Translations under genes and position numbers: made by a program
From: Oceanicola sp. D3
Lineage (GTDB): Bacteria > Pseudomonadota > Alphaproteobacteria > Rhodobacterales > Rhodobacteraceae
Direction of reading: 5' to 3'
Assembly: GCF_006351965.1 (NCBI RefSeq)
Contig: NZ_CP040932.1
Coordinates: 2,976,001 to 3,040,000, forward strand
Length of the DNA stretch: 64,000 nt
Shown here: piece by piece, positions 52,206-62,463 of the stretch
How the letters are laid out: every line of letters begins with the position of its first letter
Position numbering within the stretch: the stretch's first letter is position 1
The notes under the pieces: generated by a model
Told to the model about the DNA's origin: nothing
Databases searched by the model: none
The model's input: only the letters and a program-made list of their open reading frames with translations

Positions 52206-54185
52206 ATGTCGCTGCCACCCGGATTCCTTGACGAGCTACGCACCCGCCTGTCGCTCTCCGACGTGGTGGGCCGCAAGGTCATGTGGGACCGCAAGAAATC
52301 CAACCAAGGCAAGGGCGACATGTGGGCGCCCTGCCCCTTCCACCATGAGAAGACAGCCAGCTTTCACGTCGATGACAAGCAGGGCTTCTACTACTGCTTC
52401 GGCTGCCACGCGAAGGGCGATGCGATCAGCTTCGTGCGCGAAACCGAGAATGTCGGCTTCATGGAGGCGATCGAGATACTCGCGGGCGAGGCCGGGATGC
52501 AGATGCCTGCGCGCGATCCGCGGGCGCAGGAGAAGGCCGATGCCGCCACCCGGCTGACCGGGGTGATGGAGCAGGCGGTGCAGTGGTTTCGCTTGCAGCT
52601 CAAAACCGCCGCCGGGGCCGAAGCACGCAGCTATCTGGCTGGGCGCGGGCTGGGGGACGCGGCGCAAGAACGCTGGGGGCTGGGTTTTGCCCCGCCGGGA
52701 TGGGAAGGTCTGCGCGAGGCATTGGCCGCCAAGGGCGTGAGCGTCGAAGACATGCTCGCCTGCCGCCTCCTGCGCGAAAGCGACAAGGGCCGTGCGCCCT
52801 ATGATGCCTTCCGCAACCGCATCATGTTTCCGATTCGCGATATCCGGGGCCGCTGCATCGCTTTTGGTGGGCGCGCGATGGACCCGGCGGACAATGCGAA
52901 ATACCTCAACTCATCGGAGGGGCCGCTCTTCGATAAGGGCCGCGTCCTCTTCAACCACCAGCAGGCCCGGGGCGCGGTGGGCAAGGGACAAGCGCTGATC
53001 GTGGCCGAGGGCTACATGGATGTGATCGCGCTGGCCGAGGCGGGCTTTAGCGCGGCGGTAGCTCCGCTGGGCACGGCGATCACCGAGGAGCAGTTGCAGA
53101 TGCTCTGGCGAATGGCGCCCGAGCCGGTGGTGGCGCTGGATGGCGACAAGGCCGGCCTTCGCGCAGCGATGCGGCTCATCGACATGGCGCTGCCGCAAAT
53201 CGGCCCGGGCCGCTCGCTTCGCTTTGCCCTGATGCCAGAAGGAAAAGACCCGGACGACCTGCTTCGCGCCGAAGGCCCGCCTGCCATGCAAGCCGTGCTT
53301 GACCGGGCCGAACCCCTCTCTGCCATGCTTTGGCGGCGGGAAACCGAAGATCGCCCGCTCGACAGCCCCGAGCGCCGCGCCGCGCTGGATGCCTCGCTGC
53401 GGGCCGCAACTGCGTTGATCCAAGATCCCGACGTGCGGCGGCACTACGAGGAAGACTTCAAGCAGCGCAAATGGGAGCTGTTCAACCCGCGCCGCACCGC
53501 CGCTGCCCCGGCCCAACAGGGCAGCGGCCCACAGCAGCGTGCGTGGCGCCCGCGCGGCACCCCGCCCCCGGCGCTGCCTACGCCCTCCACCCGAAGTTCG
53601 GCACTGGCCGCCGCCGGCGCCGAGATCGAGGAGCAACTGCGCGAAGCGGTGATTCTCGCCACCCTGCTCACGCATCCCGATCTGGCCGATGAATTTGCCC
53701 ATGCCATCGAAGAGCTCGACTGGAAGGGCGACGGCCATGCTGCCGTTGCCATGGCGCTGCTGACCCACGCCGATACCCCCGACCCCCGTGGCGCATTGGA
53801 AGAAGAATTCGGCCATGCCGCCCTTGAAAAACTCTTCACACCGGCACATGTCCGCATTGCGCCCTGCATCCGCAATCCCGGCGACACCGAGTTGGCTCGT
53901 ATGTGCCTCGCCATGGATTTCGCAATCCTCTCTGCCGATCGCGGGGCCGCGCGTGAGATCGCCGAAGCGATGCACCAGATTGACGGGTTGGCCGATGAGG
54001 GGCTGACCTGGCGGCTTGGACAGGCGTCAGAAGCCCGGCATCGCGCCGCAACCAACCACGAAACCGACAAGGCCGACTATGACATCGCCCCAAACGGCGC
54101 CCGCCTCGACCGCAGCGAACGCGCCAGCCTCGACGCTCTGCTTGAGCAGATCGGGCACCAGAAACCGCGCGGCAAACAGGATTGA
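52206..54185 (+). CDS. dnaG: DNA primase
   Basis: A 659-residue primase that lays down RNA primers at replication forks. CHC2 zinc finger: CPFH (from 43) and CFGC (from 64). TOPRIM: VAEGYMDVIAL and VALDGDKAGLRAAMR. The C-terminal helicase-binding part (about 470-650) is preceded by a Pro/Ala linker. It lies 154 bp upstream of rpoD. Confidence 0.96.
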   Translation: MSLPPGFLDELRTRLSLSDVVGRKVMWDRKKSNQGKGDMWAPCPFHHEKTASFHVDDKQGFYYCFGCHAKGDAISFVRETENVGFMEAIEILAGEAGMQMPARDPRAQEKADAATRLTGVMEQAVQWFRLQLKTAAGAEARSYLAGRGLGDAAQERWGLGFAPPGWEGLREALAAKGVSVEDMLACRLLRESDKGRAPYDAFRNRIMFPIRDIRGRCIAFGGRAMDPADNAKYLNSSEGPLFDKGRVLFNHQQARGAVGKGQALIVAEGYMDVIALAEAGFSAAVAPLGTAITEEQLQMLWRMAPEPVVALDGDKAGLRAAMRLIDMALPQIGPGRSLRFALMPEGKDPDDLLRAEGPPAMQAVLDRAEPLSAMLWRRETEDRPLDSPERRAALDASLRAATALIQDPDVRRHYEEDFKQRKWELFNPRRTAAAPAQQGSGPQQRAWRPRGTPPPALPTPSTRSSALAAAGAEIEEQLREAVILATLLTHPDLADEFAHAIEELDWKGDGHAAVAMALLTHADTPDPRGALEEEFGHAALEKLFTPAHVRIAPCIRNPGDTELARMCLAMDFAILSADRGAAREIAEAMHQIDGLADEGLTWRLGQASEARHRAATNHETDKADYDIAPNGARLDRSERASLDALLEQIGHQKPRGKQD

Positions 54186-54276
54186 GTCGAATTGTCGACA
54201 TAACCGCCACAGGGCGCACGCCTTTCACATCAATTTTTATGGGGTTCGGCTGGAATCTCCGGTGATTCGCGTTATT

Positions 54277-54295
54277 GATTCGGGAAGCCCGAATC
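54277..54295. promoter_or_regulatory. GATTCGGG-AAG-CCCGAATC hairpin in the rpoD leader
   Basis: A perfect 8-bp stem with a three-base loop ends 44 bases before the rpoD ATG, in the dnaG-rpoD gap. There is no T-tract, so it could be an mRNA processing or stability element, or a dyad bound by a regulator. GANTC occurs in both arms. Confidence 0.5.
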
Positions 54296-54339
54296 GCGCG
54301 TTTGCACGGATTGCCCGAAACGCCCTTCAGGAGAGCTAG

Positions 54340-56342
<2,003 letters not shown>

Positions 56343-56343
<1 letters not shown>

Positions 56344-57071
56344 TGGAAAGTGCTGCTCCTCGTGACCCACTAGAGCAGCAAACCCGAGCTTTCTTGGAGT
56401 ATCTTGGTTTAGGCGAGGTTACCTATGAGCCTGAAGGGAGTGGCTCGTTTCCGGATTTCTCTCTTGGCGGTCGTGTCGCCGTTGAAGTGACGCGATTAGT
56501 AAGGCCGCCCTTATCAGAGAGAGAACGGAGCCCAGATTCAGACTTCACGCCAGCTATGAGGTCGTTGCAAAACGCTATCGAAAGTGTGCGAGTAAAAGAT
56601 TTCCGGGCCAGTCGATTTGTGGACCTGAACCTCAATAGGCTTCCGCAAATCCGAAACACCACAAGATCTTTGAAGGCGTTTCTCAGTTCTCTTCCGGCTG
56701 ATCACGATGAGATAGAACGGCAGAGACTAAACGAATTTCTCGACGTTGACATTTACTTTGCGTCAAAGAAGTTTGAGACGCCGTTTCGCCTCGGAGCTGT
56801 ATCTGGACGGTTTCTAACCGGGTGGGTCGTTCCCGATTTGCTTGGACAGTGTGAATATGCGCTTCATCGCAAAGAGGAAAAACTGGGAACTCTGCCAGAG
56901 AGCTACGATGAAGCGTGGCTAGCAGTTGGTAGCCACCTCACAAACAGCTTAAGCAGGGAGAGCTTCGACGACTTCAAGGAATTGATAAATGTCTCAACAA
57001 GGTTCAGCCGTTTGATACTCCTAAATAGGCGACAACCAGAGCGCTCTCGGTCTGTGATTGTTGAGAGTTAG
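56343..57071 (+). CDS. PD-(D/E)XK-like protein of unknown function in a low-GC insert
   Basis: A 242-residue protein whose ATG overlaps the rpoD stop (TGATG). Residues 35-52 read SGSFPDFSLGGRVAVEVTRL: Asp38 and Glu48 fit the nuclease-fold D...E motif, but the third residue is Thr, not Lys, so activity is doubtful. Codon use and GC content are visibly lower than in neighbours, indicating recent transfer. It lies upstream of a YefM/YoeB pair. Homologues with the VEVTR segment are known to me only as hypothetical proteins. Confidence 0.7.
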
Positions 57072-57108
57072 TCAGAGGTTCTGCGACCACGCACCGCCCT
57101 TGCCCCAC

Positions 57109-57126
57109 CGTACACGATCACGTACA
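57109..57126. promoter_or_regulatory. YefM-type operator: two CGTACA sites 12 bp apart
   Basis: CGTACA-CGATCA-CGTACA places two TGTACA-like cores with centres 12 bp apart, the spacing known for YefM/YoeB operators in E. coli. It ends 10 bp before the yefM ATG, in the likely promoter. Confidence 0.6.
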
Positions 57127-57135
57127 CTCAACTCC

Positions 57136-57408
57136 ATGAAACACGCCTCCTCCACCGACCTGCGCAAGAACCTCTCGGCCATGATGGATGCCGTCACCGC
57201 CGATCATGAGCCGCTACTCGTCACCCGCGCGGGCGGCAAGCCGGTGGTGATGCTCTCGCTCGAAGACTACGAGGCGATGGACGAAACCACTTACCTTCTG
57301 GCCAACCCGGCCAATGCGGCGATGTTGCGCCGGTCCATCGCCCAACTCGATACCGCCGAGACTGTCACCAAGACCATGGATGAATTGGATGCCATGGCCA
57401 AGGAATGA
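57136..57408 (+). CDS. yefM: YefM/Phd-family antitoxin
   Basis: A 90-residue type II antitoxin. The N-terminal DNA-binding fold has STDLRKNLSAMMDAVTADHE and LLVTRAGGKPVVMLSLEDYEAMDET, followed by a helical toxin-binding C-terminus. The ATG follows an operator-like direct repeat and its stop overlaps the toxin start (ATGA). Confidence 0.93.
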   Translation: MKHASSTDLRKNLSAMMDAVTADHEPLLVTRAGGKPVVMLSLEDYEAMDETTYLLANPANAAMLRRSIAQLDTAETVTKTMDELDAMAKE

Positions 57409-57662
57409 ACGTTACCTTCACCGCCGAGGCTTGGAGCCACTACACCTACTGGCAGAAGGCCGACAAGAAACTCACCGCCAAGATCAATGCCCTGATAAAA
57501 GAATGCCAGCGCCATCCCTTCGATGGCACGGGCAAGCCTGAAGCGCTGAGAGGCGACCTGTCCGGCTTCTGGTCTCGCCGTATCAACCACGAGCATCGGC
57601 TGGTCTATCGCATCCATGGCGGCGCAGTAGAGATCGTCGCCTGCCGCTACCACTACGGCTGA
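57405..57662 (+). CDS. yoeB: YoeB-family mRNA interferase toxin
   Basis: An 85-residue ribosome-dependent mRNase. Catalytic residues align with E. coli numbering: Glu46, Arg65 (NHEHR), His83 and Tyr84 (CRYHYG end). W10 and the AEAWSHYTYWQKADKK start are family features. It appears intact and active. It cuts mRNA at the A-site when YefM is degraded. Confidence 0.94.
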   Translation: MNVTFTAEAWSHYTYWQKADKKLTAKINALIKECQRHPFDGTGKPEALRGDLSGFWSRRINHEHRLVYRIHGGAVEIVACRYHYG

Positions 57663-57665
57663 TCC

Positions 57666-58022
57666 ATGCCCCTCACCCTCCACGACTATATCCTCACCGA
57701 CCGTGGCTCCAAATATGCCGTCTCCGGTGGCCCCGCCGCCTCGAAGGGCGAGGCCCTCGCCCTCGTCAAAGAGCTGAAACGGCAGAAGAAATTCGCCAAA
57801 GCGACCCATAACACATGGGCGCTGCTCACCGTGGACGGCCCAGTAAAGAACGACGATGGCGAGGCGGGGGCGGGCATGGTGATTGTGCGGATGCTCGAGC
57901 GGGCCAAACTCACCAACCATGTCATCATCGTCACCCGCTGGTTCGGCGGCACCCATCTGGGCGGCGACCGCTTTCGCCGGGTACAGGACTGCGTTACCTT
58001 TTACATCGACCAGATGGAGTAG
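57666..58022 (+). CDS. IMPACT/YigZ-family N-terminal domain protein (short form)
   Basis: A 118-residue protein with the UPF0029 core: THNTWALL, DDGEAGAGMVIVRML and VTRWFGGTHLGGDRFRR. The usual C-terminal ferredoxin-like domain of YigZ is missing. Members bind RNA or regulate translation; the bacterial role is unknown. It starts three bases after the yoeB stop, 5 bp before the HlyU-like gene. Confidence 0.82.
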   Translation: MPLTLHDYILTDRGSKYAVSGGPAASKGEALALVKELKRQKKFAKATHNTWALLTVDGPVKNDDGEAGAGMVIVRMLERAKLTNHVIIVTRWFGGTHLGGDRFRRVQDCVTFYIDQME

Positions 58023-58026
58023 CCCC

Positions 58027-58281
58027 ATGTCCCTGCTGTCCAAGCTCTTCGGCAAATCAGAGCCGCCCGCGCCCGAGCCGGTGGAGCACGCGGGCTTTGC
58101 CATCACCCCCTGCCCCGAGAAGGCGGCAGGCGGGTTTCGCATCGGGGCATTGATCGAGAAAGACGGCAACCGCCACCACATGATCCGTGCCGATGTCATC
58201 GCCGACGATCAGGACGCCACCGAGGCCAGCCTGCGCAAGGCGCGCCAGATGATCGACGAGCAGGGCGACCGGCTATTCTGA
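58027..58281 (+). CDS. HlyU-family transcriptional regulator-like protein
   Basis: An 84-residue protein starting MSLLSKLFGK with CPEKAAGGFRIGALIEKDG and an IADDQDATEASLRKARQMI helix, the HlyU fold. HlyU was named as a haemolysin activator in Vibrio, but alphaproteobacterial members are unstudied. The gene is followed 16 bp later by a DUF1294 gene. Confidence 0.8.
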   Translation: MSLLSKLFGKSEPPAPEPVEHAGFAITPCPEKAAGGFRIGALIEKDGNRHHMIRADVIADDQDATEASLRKARQMIDEQGDRLF

Positions 58282-58297
58282 TTGGCGCCGGTCCGGC

Positions 58298-58606
58298 ATG
58301 ACCATCGCGGCACTTGGCACGCCCTTGCCGCTTTGGCTCGTCGTCGCGCTGCTCTTCTGCGCCGTCAACCTTCTCGCCTTCGCGCTCTTCAGCGTCGACA
58401 AGACGAAAGCCCGCATGAGAGATCGCCGCATCTCCGAGGCTGCGCTCCTCACCGTTGCTGCCCTCGGCGGCTTCTGCGGGGCGAAGGCAGGCCAGCGACT
58501 GCTGCGCCACAAGACGCGCAAACAGCCCTTCGCCCGTCGGCTGAACGCCATCGGGTTGGTTCAGGGCGTGGTCGTCGTCGCCCTGGTCTGGGCGGTCAGC
58601 CGGTAG
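58298..58606 (+). CDS. DUF1294 family membrane protein
   Basis: A 102-residue protein with two or three membrane helices. The family core is FSVDKTKARMRDRRISEAAL and LGGFCGAKAGQRLLRHKTRK. Its C-terminal stop overlaps the convergent SDR gene by 11 bp. Function unknown. Confidence 0.85.
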   Translation: MTIAALGTPLPLWLVVALLFCAVNLLAFALFSVDKTKARMRDRRISEAALLTVAALGGFCGAKAGQRLLRHKTRKQPFARRLNAIGLVQGVVVVALVWAVSR

Positions 58607-59267
58607 GCATCACGAAGACTTCCTGCACACTCGCGCGCTGGTCGGCCTCCAGCGCGAAGAGAACCGCGCGGGCGATATCCTCGGGTTGCAGCTTGTCGGG
58701 CTTGGGCTCGTCGAAGAAGGCGGTGTCGACCATGCCCGGCGCAATCACCGTGACCCGAGCGCCAAATTCGCGGAACTCCTCGGCGAGGTTGCCGCCATAG
58801 CCGTGCACGAACCACTTGGTGGCACCGTAGAGCGAGCCTTTGATGTGCCGCCGCCCCGCCGCCGAGCCGGTCAGCAGAAGGTGGCCGCCGCCGTCAAAAT
58901 GCGCGCTCGCCGCCTTAGCCGTCCACATGACGCCAAGAATGTTGAGGCGGATCATCGCCTCCCATTCCTCTGGGTCGCCATCGCGGGTGCCGGGGGTATC
59001 AAGGCCCATCCCCGCATTGGCAAAGGCCGCATCGACCCCGCCGAAGTGGCTGGAGAGGTGCTCCATCGCGCCGCGCTGATCGTTAAGCGAGGTGGCATCC
59101 CCCGGCAGCGCCAAAGCCTTGGGGCCAAGTTCCTCCACAAGGGCTTCGAGCTTGTCTTCGGAACGGGCGAAAAGCCCCACGTTCCAACCTTGGGCAACGG
59201 CGGCGCGTGCGGTTTCGGCTCCGATGCCAGAGGAAGCGCCGGTGATGAAGAGTGTCTTGTCGGTCAT
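58596..59267 (-). CDS. Short-chain dehydrogenase/reductase
   Basis: A 223-residue classical SDR. Cofactor motif TGASSGIGAETARA (about 9-22), NAGMGL, and the active-site S-x12-YxxxK as TGSAAGRRHIKGSLYGATKW. The Arg pair in ARSEDK suggests NADP preference. Substrate unknown. It overlaps DUF1294 at the 3' end. Confidence 0.92.
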   Translation of the reverse strand: MTDKTLFITGASSGIGAETARAAVAQGWNVGLFARSEDKLEALVEELGPKALALPGDATSLNDQRGAMEHLSSHFGGVDAAFANAGMGLDTPGTRDGDPEEWEAMIRLNILGVMWTAKAASAHFDGGGHLLLTGSAAGRRHIKGSLYGATKWFVHGYGGNLAEEFREFGARVTVIAPGMVDTAFFDEPKPDKLQPEDIARAVLFALEADQRASVQEVFVMPTG

Positions 59268-59324
59268 GTCGGTCCTTTCACGTTGTCAGGCAGACAACGT
59301 GGCAGGACCGATCCGGTTGCGTGC

Positions 59325-60140
59325 CTAGGCCGGGCCCGTCTGCTCCAGCCGGCCACCTTGGCGCACCTGCACCACGCGCTTGGCCAGCCCCGTCCGATCA
59401 TCGGTTTCCACGTAGAGCCCACATAGCGTGGCCTCGCCCATCGCGGGTTGAAACCGCCCCTTGCTCATGCCCGTCACGAAGCGGCGCAGCGGCTCGTCGG
59501 GCTCCATTCCGATCACCGAATTGTAATCGCCGCACATCCCGGCATCGGCCTGAAACGCCGTGCCCTTGGGCAGAAGCTGCGCATCACCTGTGGGCACATG
59601 GGTGTGAGTGCCCACCACCACGCTCGCGCGCCCGTCGCAGAAGTGGCCCATCCCCATCTTCTCGCTGGTCGCCTCGCAATGCACGTCGATCAATGCCGCC
59701 TGCACCATGCCGCCCGACGGGTGCGACTTCAAAACCGGCTCAATGGCCGAGAACGGGTCGTCAAAGCAGCGCTTCATGAAGACCTGCCCAAGCACCTGCG
59801 CCACCAGCACCTTGCGCCCCCCCGGCGCATCATACACCCGGAAGCCTTTGCCGGGGGCATCCTTGGCAAAGTTGATGGGCCGCAGAATACGAGGCTCATT
59901 ACCGATGAAACTCAGCATCTCCTTCTGGTCGAAGGCATGATCGCCAAGAGTGATCACATCAGCGCCCGCCTCCAGCAGGCCCTTGGCATGGGCCGCCGAG
60001 AGCCCCGCGCCAGAGGTGGCGTTCTCGCCGTTGACCACCACGAAATCCAGACGCCACGCCTCGCGCAGCCCGGGGAGGCGTTCGGCCACCGCTGAGCGGC
60101 CCGCGCGTCCCATTACATCGCCAAGAAAAAGTATCCGCAT
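59325..60140 (-). CDS. YmdB-type cyclic-nucleotide phosphodiesterase (TIGR00282)
   Basis: A 271-residue metallophosphoesterase: FLGDVMGRAGR (start), VVNGENATSGAGLS, TLGDHAFDQKE, DVHCEATSEKMGMGHFCDGR and VGTHTHVPTGDAQLL supply the metal ligands. Homologues hydrolyse 2',3'-cAMP and affect biofilms in Bacillus. It is likely co-transcribed downstream of 5-formyl-THF cyclo-ligase, with a repeat-filled 187-bp gap. Confidence 0.9.
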   Translation of the reverse strand: MRILFLGDVMGRAGRSAVAERLPGLREAWRLDFVVVNGENATSGAGLSAAHAKGLLEAGADVITLGDHAFDQKEMLSFIGNEPRILRPINFAKDAPGKGFRVYDAPGGRKVLVAQVLGQVFMKRCFDDPFSAIEPVLKSHPSGGMVQAALIDVHCEATSEKMGMGHFCDGRASVVVGTHTHVPTGDAQLLPKGTAFQADAGMCGDYNSVIGMEPDEPLRRFVTGMSKGRFQPAMGEATLCGLYVETDDRTGLAKRVVQVRQGGRLEQTGPA

Positions 60141-60164
60141 CCCATTGGCCTAAGCTGCAACCGG

Positions 60165-60183
60165 CCTCAGGGCAAGCCCGAGG
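60165..60183. repeat. CCTC(A)GGG/CCCGAGG palindrome, copy 2 of the purD-downstream repeat
   Basis: A 7-bp stem with a bulged A and a CAAG loop, followed by GATCTCATC as in the copy at 7446-7468. The shared consensus is typical of dispersed alphaproteobacterial palindromes. Confidence 0.5.
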
Positions 60184-60190
60184 ATCTCAT

Positions 60191-60237
60191 CATTTTCTTG
60201 CTGCAAATACTCCCGGGGGTGTGGGGGCAGCGCCCCC
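60191..60237. repeat. Rhodobacteraceae intergenic repeat with GGGGGC-AGC-GCCCCC hairpin
   Basis: The TTGCTGCAAATACTCCCGGGGG stretch (read in pieces 60199-60220) followed by a perfect 6-bp stem (60223-60228 with 60232-60237) resembles a dispersed element common after genes in roseobacters. On the minus strand it follows the cyclo-ligase stop by 90 bp and may terminate that transcript. Confidence 0.55.
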
Positions 60238-60327
60238 GCTCCGACGGTGCCACGCAGCACCCCGCACCTGGTGGCGCCGCGCGTGACGGACCGGGGCGGG
60301 TGGTTGGGCGGTCCGCCACGCGCGGCG

Positions 60328-60879
60328 CTACAGCGAAATCACTTCGCGCTCGGTCACGATCATGTCCAGCGGCGCATCTGTTGGCTCCAGCGGCAGCGCC
60401 TCGGCTTCCTGCGCGCCGTAGGCAAAGCCCACCGCCAGCACGGGGCCGTCGCGGCGCAGCAGCTCCAGCGTACGGTCGTAGAAGCCGCCGCCATAGCCCA
60501 GCCGAGCGCCCGTGCGGGTGAAGGCCACCAGCGGCACCACAAGGATCTCGGGGCGCATCACGGCGCCTGTGGGCTCTGAAGTTCCAAAGCCCGCAGGCAC
60601 CATCTCGGCCCCCGGCTCCCAGAGCCGGAAGACCAGCGGGGTCGCCGGCGCGGTGATCGTGGGCAGGCCTACCGGCCCGTGGGCGGCGGCTTCCTCAAGG
60701 GCTGGCATCGGGTCTATCTCGTCGCGCATCGCCATATAGCCCGCCAGAGGCACACCCCTGTAGCCCGCGAGCACTTCAGAGAGGTGGCCGGCCGCATGGC
60801 CGGACCACTCTGCATGGGCCTCGGCCCGCCGCGCCAGCGCCGCCGCCCGCGCAGCCCGTTTCTCTTCCGCAAGGCTCAC
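60328..60879 (-). CDS. 5-formyltetrahydrofolate cyclo-ligase
   Basis: A 183-residue enzyme converting 5-formyl-THF to 5,10-methenyl-THF with ATP. Signatures: N-terminal SLAEEKRAARAAALARR and the C-terminal RLGYGGGFYDRTLELLR motif, with GFAYGAQE. GTG start at 60879 overlaps the mgtE stop (GTGA). In the antisense-overlapping frame a longer ORF to 61392 is a shadow. Confidence 0.92.
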   Translation of the reverse strand: MSLAEEKRAARAAALARRAEAHAEWSGHAAGHLSEVLAGYRGVPLAGYMAMRDEIDPMPALEEAAAHGPVGLPTITAPATPLVFRLWEPGAEMVPAGFGTSEPTGAVMRPEILVVPLVAFTRTGARLGYGGGFYDRTLELLRRDGPVLAVGFAYGAQEAEALPLEPTDAPLDMIVTEREVISL

Positions 60880-62285
60880 AGCAGCAGCACCGCGGCGAGG
60901 CCGAGGAAGGCGAAGAAGCCGACCACATCGGTCACCGTCGTCACGAAGGCACCGGAGGCCAGGGCCGGGTCGATACTGAATTTGTCGAGCACAACGGGCA
61001 CCAGGATGCCCGCCAGCCCCGCCACCACGAGGTTGATCACCATGGCCAGCGCCAGCACCACCCCGAGCATTGGCGTGCCAAACCATATCCAGCCCACAAG
61101 CCCCATCAGCGCAGCAAAAGCGAGGCCGTTCAGCAGGCCCACAAGAACTTCGCGCCGGATCACCCGCCACACGTTGGAGCCGGTGAGGTCTTTGGTGGCA
61201 ATCGCGCGCACCGCCACGGTCAGCGATTGGGTGCCTGCGTTGCCGCCCATCGACGCCACGATGGGCATCAGCACGGCCAGCGCCACCAGTTGCGCGATGA
61301 CCGCCTCGAACTGGTCGATCACGAGGCTGGCCATGATCGCCGTCACGAGGTTGACGGCGAGCCAAGGGAAGCGCCGCTTCGTGGTTTCCCACACCCGGTC
61401 GGTCACCCGGCTTTCGTCGCTCACACCCGCGAGGCGGAGGATGTCTTCCTCGGCCTCGTCATCCAGCACCGCCATGGCATCGTCGATGGTGATGACGCCG
61501 ACGAGCCGCTCGCCTTCATCGACCACCGGGACCGAGATCAGGTGATACTGGTTGAAGGCATAGGCCACCTCGCCTTCGTCCTGATCAACCGGCACGGTGC
61601 GAAAGCTGTCTTCCTTGATCTCCGCAAGCAAAACCGCGCGGGGGCTGGCAAGGATGCGCCCAAGGGCGACATAGCCCACGGGGTGCATCTTCGGGTCGAT
61701 CAAGATGACGTGGTAAAACTGCTCTGGCAGCTCGCGCCCCTCGGCCCGCATGAAATCAATCATCTGGCCCACGCTCCAATGCTCGGGCGCGCGCACCACT
61801 TCCCGCTGCATCAAACGCCCTGCGGACTCTTCGGGCCACGACAGCGCTTCTTCCACCGCGATCCGGTCGGCGGCGGGGAGCGCTTCGAGGATCGCCTCCT
61901 GCTGGTCCTCTTCGAGGTCTTCGACGAGGTCGACCACATCATCGGAGTCGAGTTCTCGGACGGCTTCGGTGAGGGTTTCGGGCGAGAGGGTGGCGATCAC
62001 ATCTTCGCGGATCGTCTCATCGAGTTCCGAGAGGATATCGCCATCGACGCTTTCGCCCCAGAGCATCAACAACTCGCGCCGCGGCCCTGCGCCGATCTGT
62101 TCCAAGAGGTCGGCGATGTCGGCGGGGTGCAGCGGGTCGAGCAGTTCGGAGAGGGTGACCACGTCATCGGCAAAGGTGGCTTCGAGCACCGATTGCACGA
62201 AGGGGGTTCGGAGCGAGTAATCCTGCTCCTCGCGCTCCTCGGGGCGCTCTTCCTCCTCGATCTCGGTGGTCGGCTCTTCGCTCAT
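60876..62285 (-). CDS. mgtE: Magnesium transporter MgtE
   Basis: A 469-residue Mg2+ channel. Acidic N domain (about 20-145), two CBS domains (about 155-275, with VAYAFNQYHLISVPVVDEGE) and five membrane helices (about 300-469) ending with ALASGAFVTTVTDVVGFFAF. The GNAGTQS and TDVVGFF motifs line the pore. No magnesium riboswitch was seen upstream. Confidence 0.95.
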   Translation of the reverse strand: MSEEPTTEIEEEERPEEREEQDYSLRTPFVQSVLEATFADDVVTLSELLDPLHPADIADLLEQIGAGPRRELLMLWGESVDGDILSELDETIREDVIATLSPETLTEAVRELDSDDVVDLVEDLEEDQQEAILEALPAADRIAVEEALSWPEESAGRLMQREVVRAPEHWSVGQMIDFMRAEGRELPEQFYHVILIDPKMHPVGYVALGRILASPRAVLLAEIKEDSFRTVPVDQDEGEVAYAFNQYHLISVPVVDEGERLVGVITIDDAMAVLDDEAEEDILRLAGVSDESRVTDRVWETTKRRFPWLAVNLVTAIMASLVIDQFEAVIAQLVALAVLMPIVASMGGNAGTQSLTVAVRAIATKDLTGSNVWRVIRREVLVGLLNGLAFAALMGLVGWIWFGTPMLGVVLALAMVINLVVAGLAGILVPVVLDKFSIDPALASGAFVTTVTDVVGFFAFLGLAAVLLL

Positions 62286-62463
62286 CGGCGGCCCCTCTGC
62301 TCGGCGTTGCGGCCACCATATTGCACGCGCCGGGTGGCGCAAGCGCAGGAGCGCGAAATCAGCGGCCTGCAGGCGGGAGCCCGGCGTGAATTCGCAACTT
62401 GCGCCGCTGGTTGCATCATTTCACGCATTGTCCGCCGTGCAGGGCCCGCTTAATCTCCGGCGC

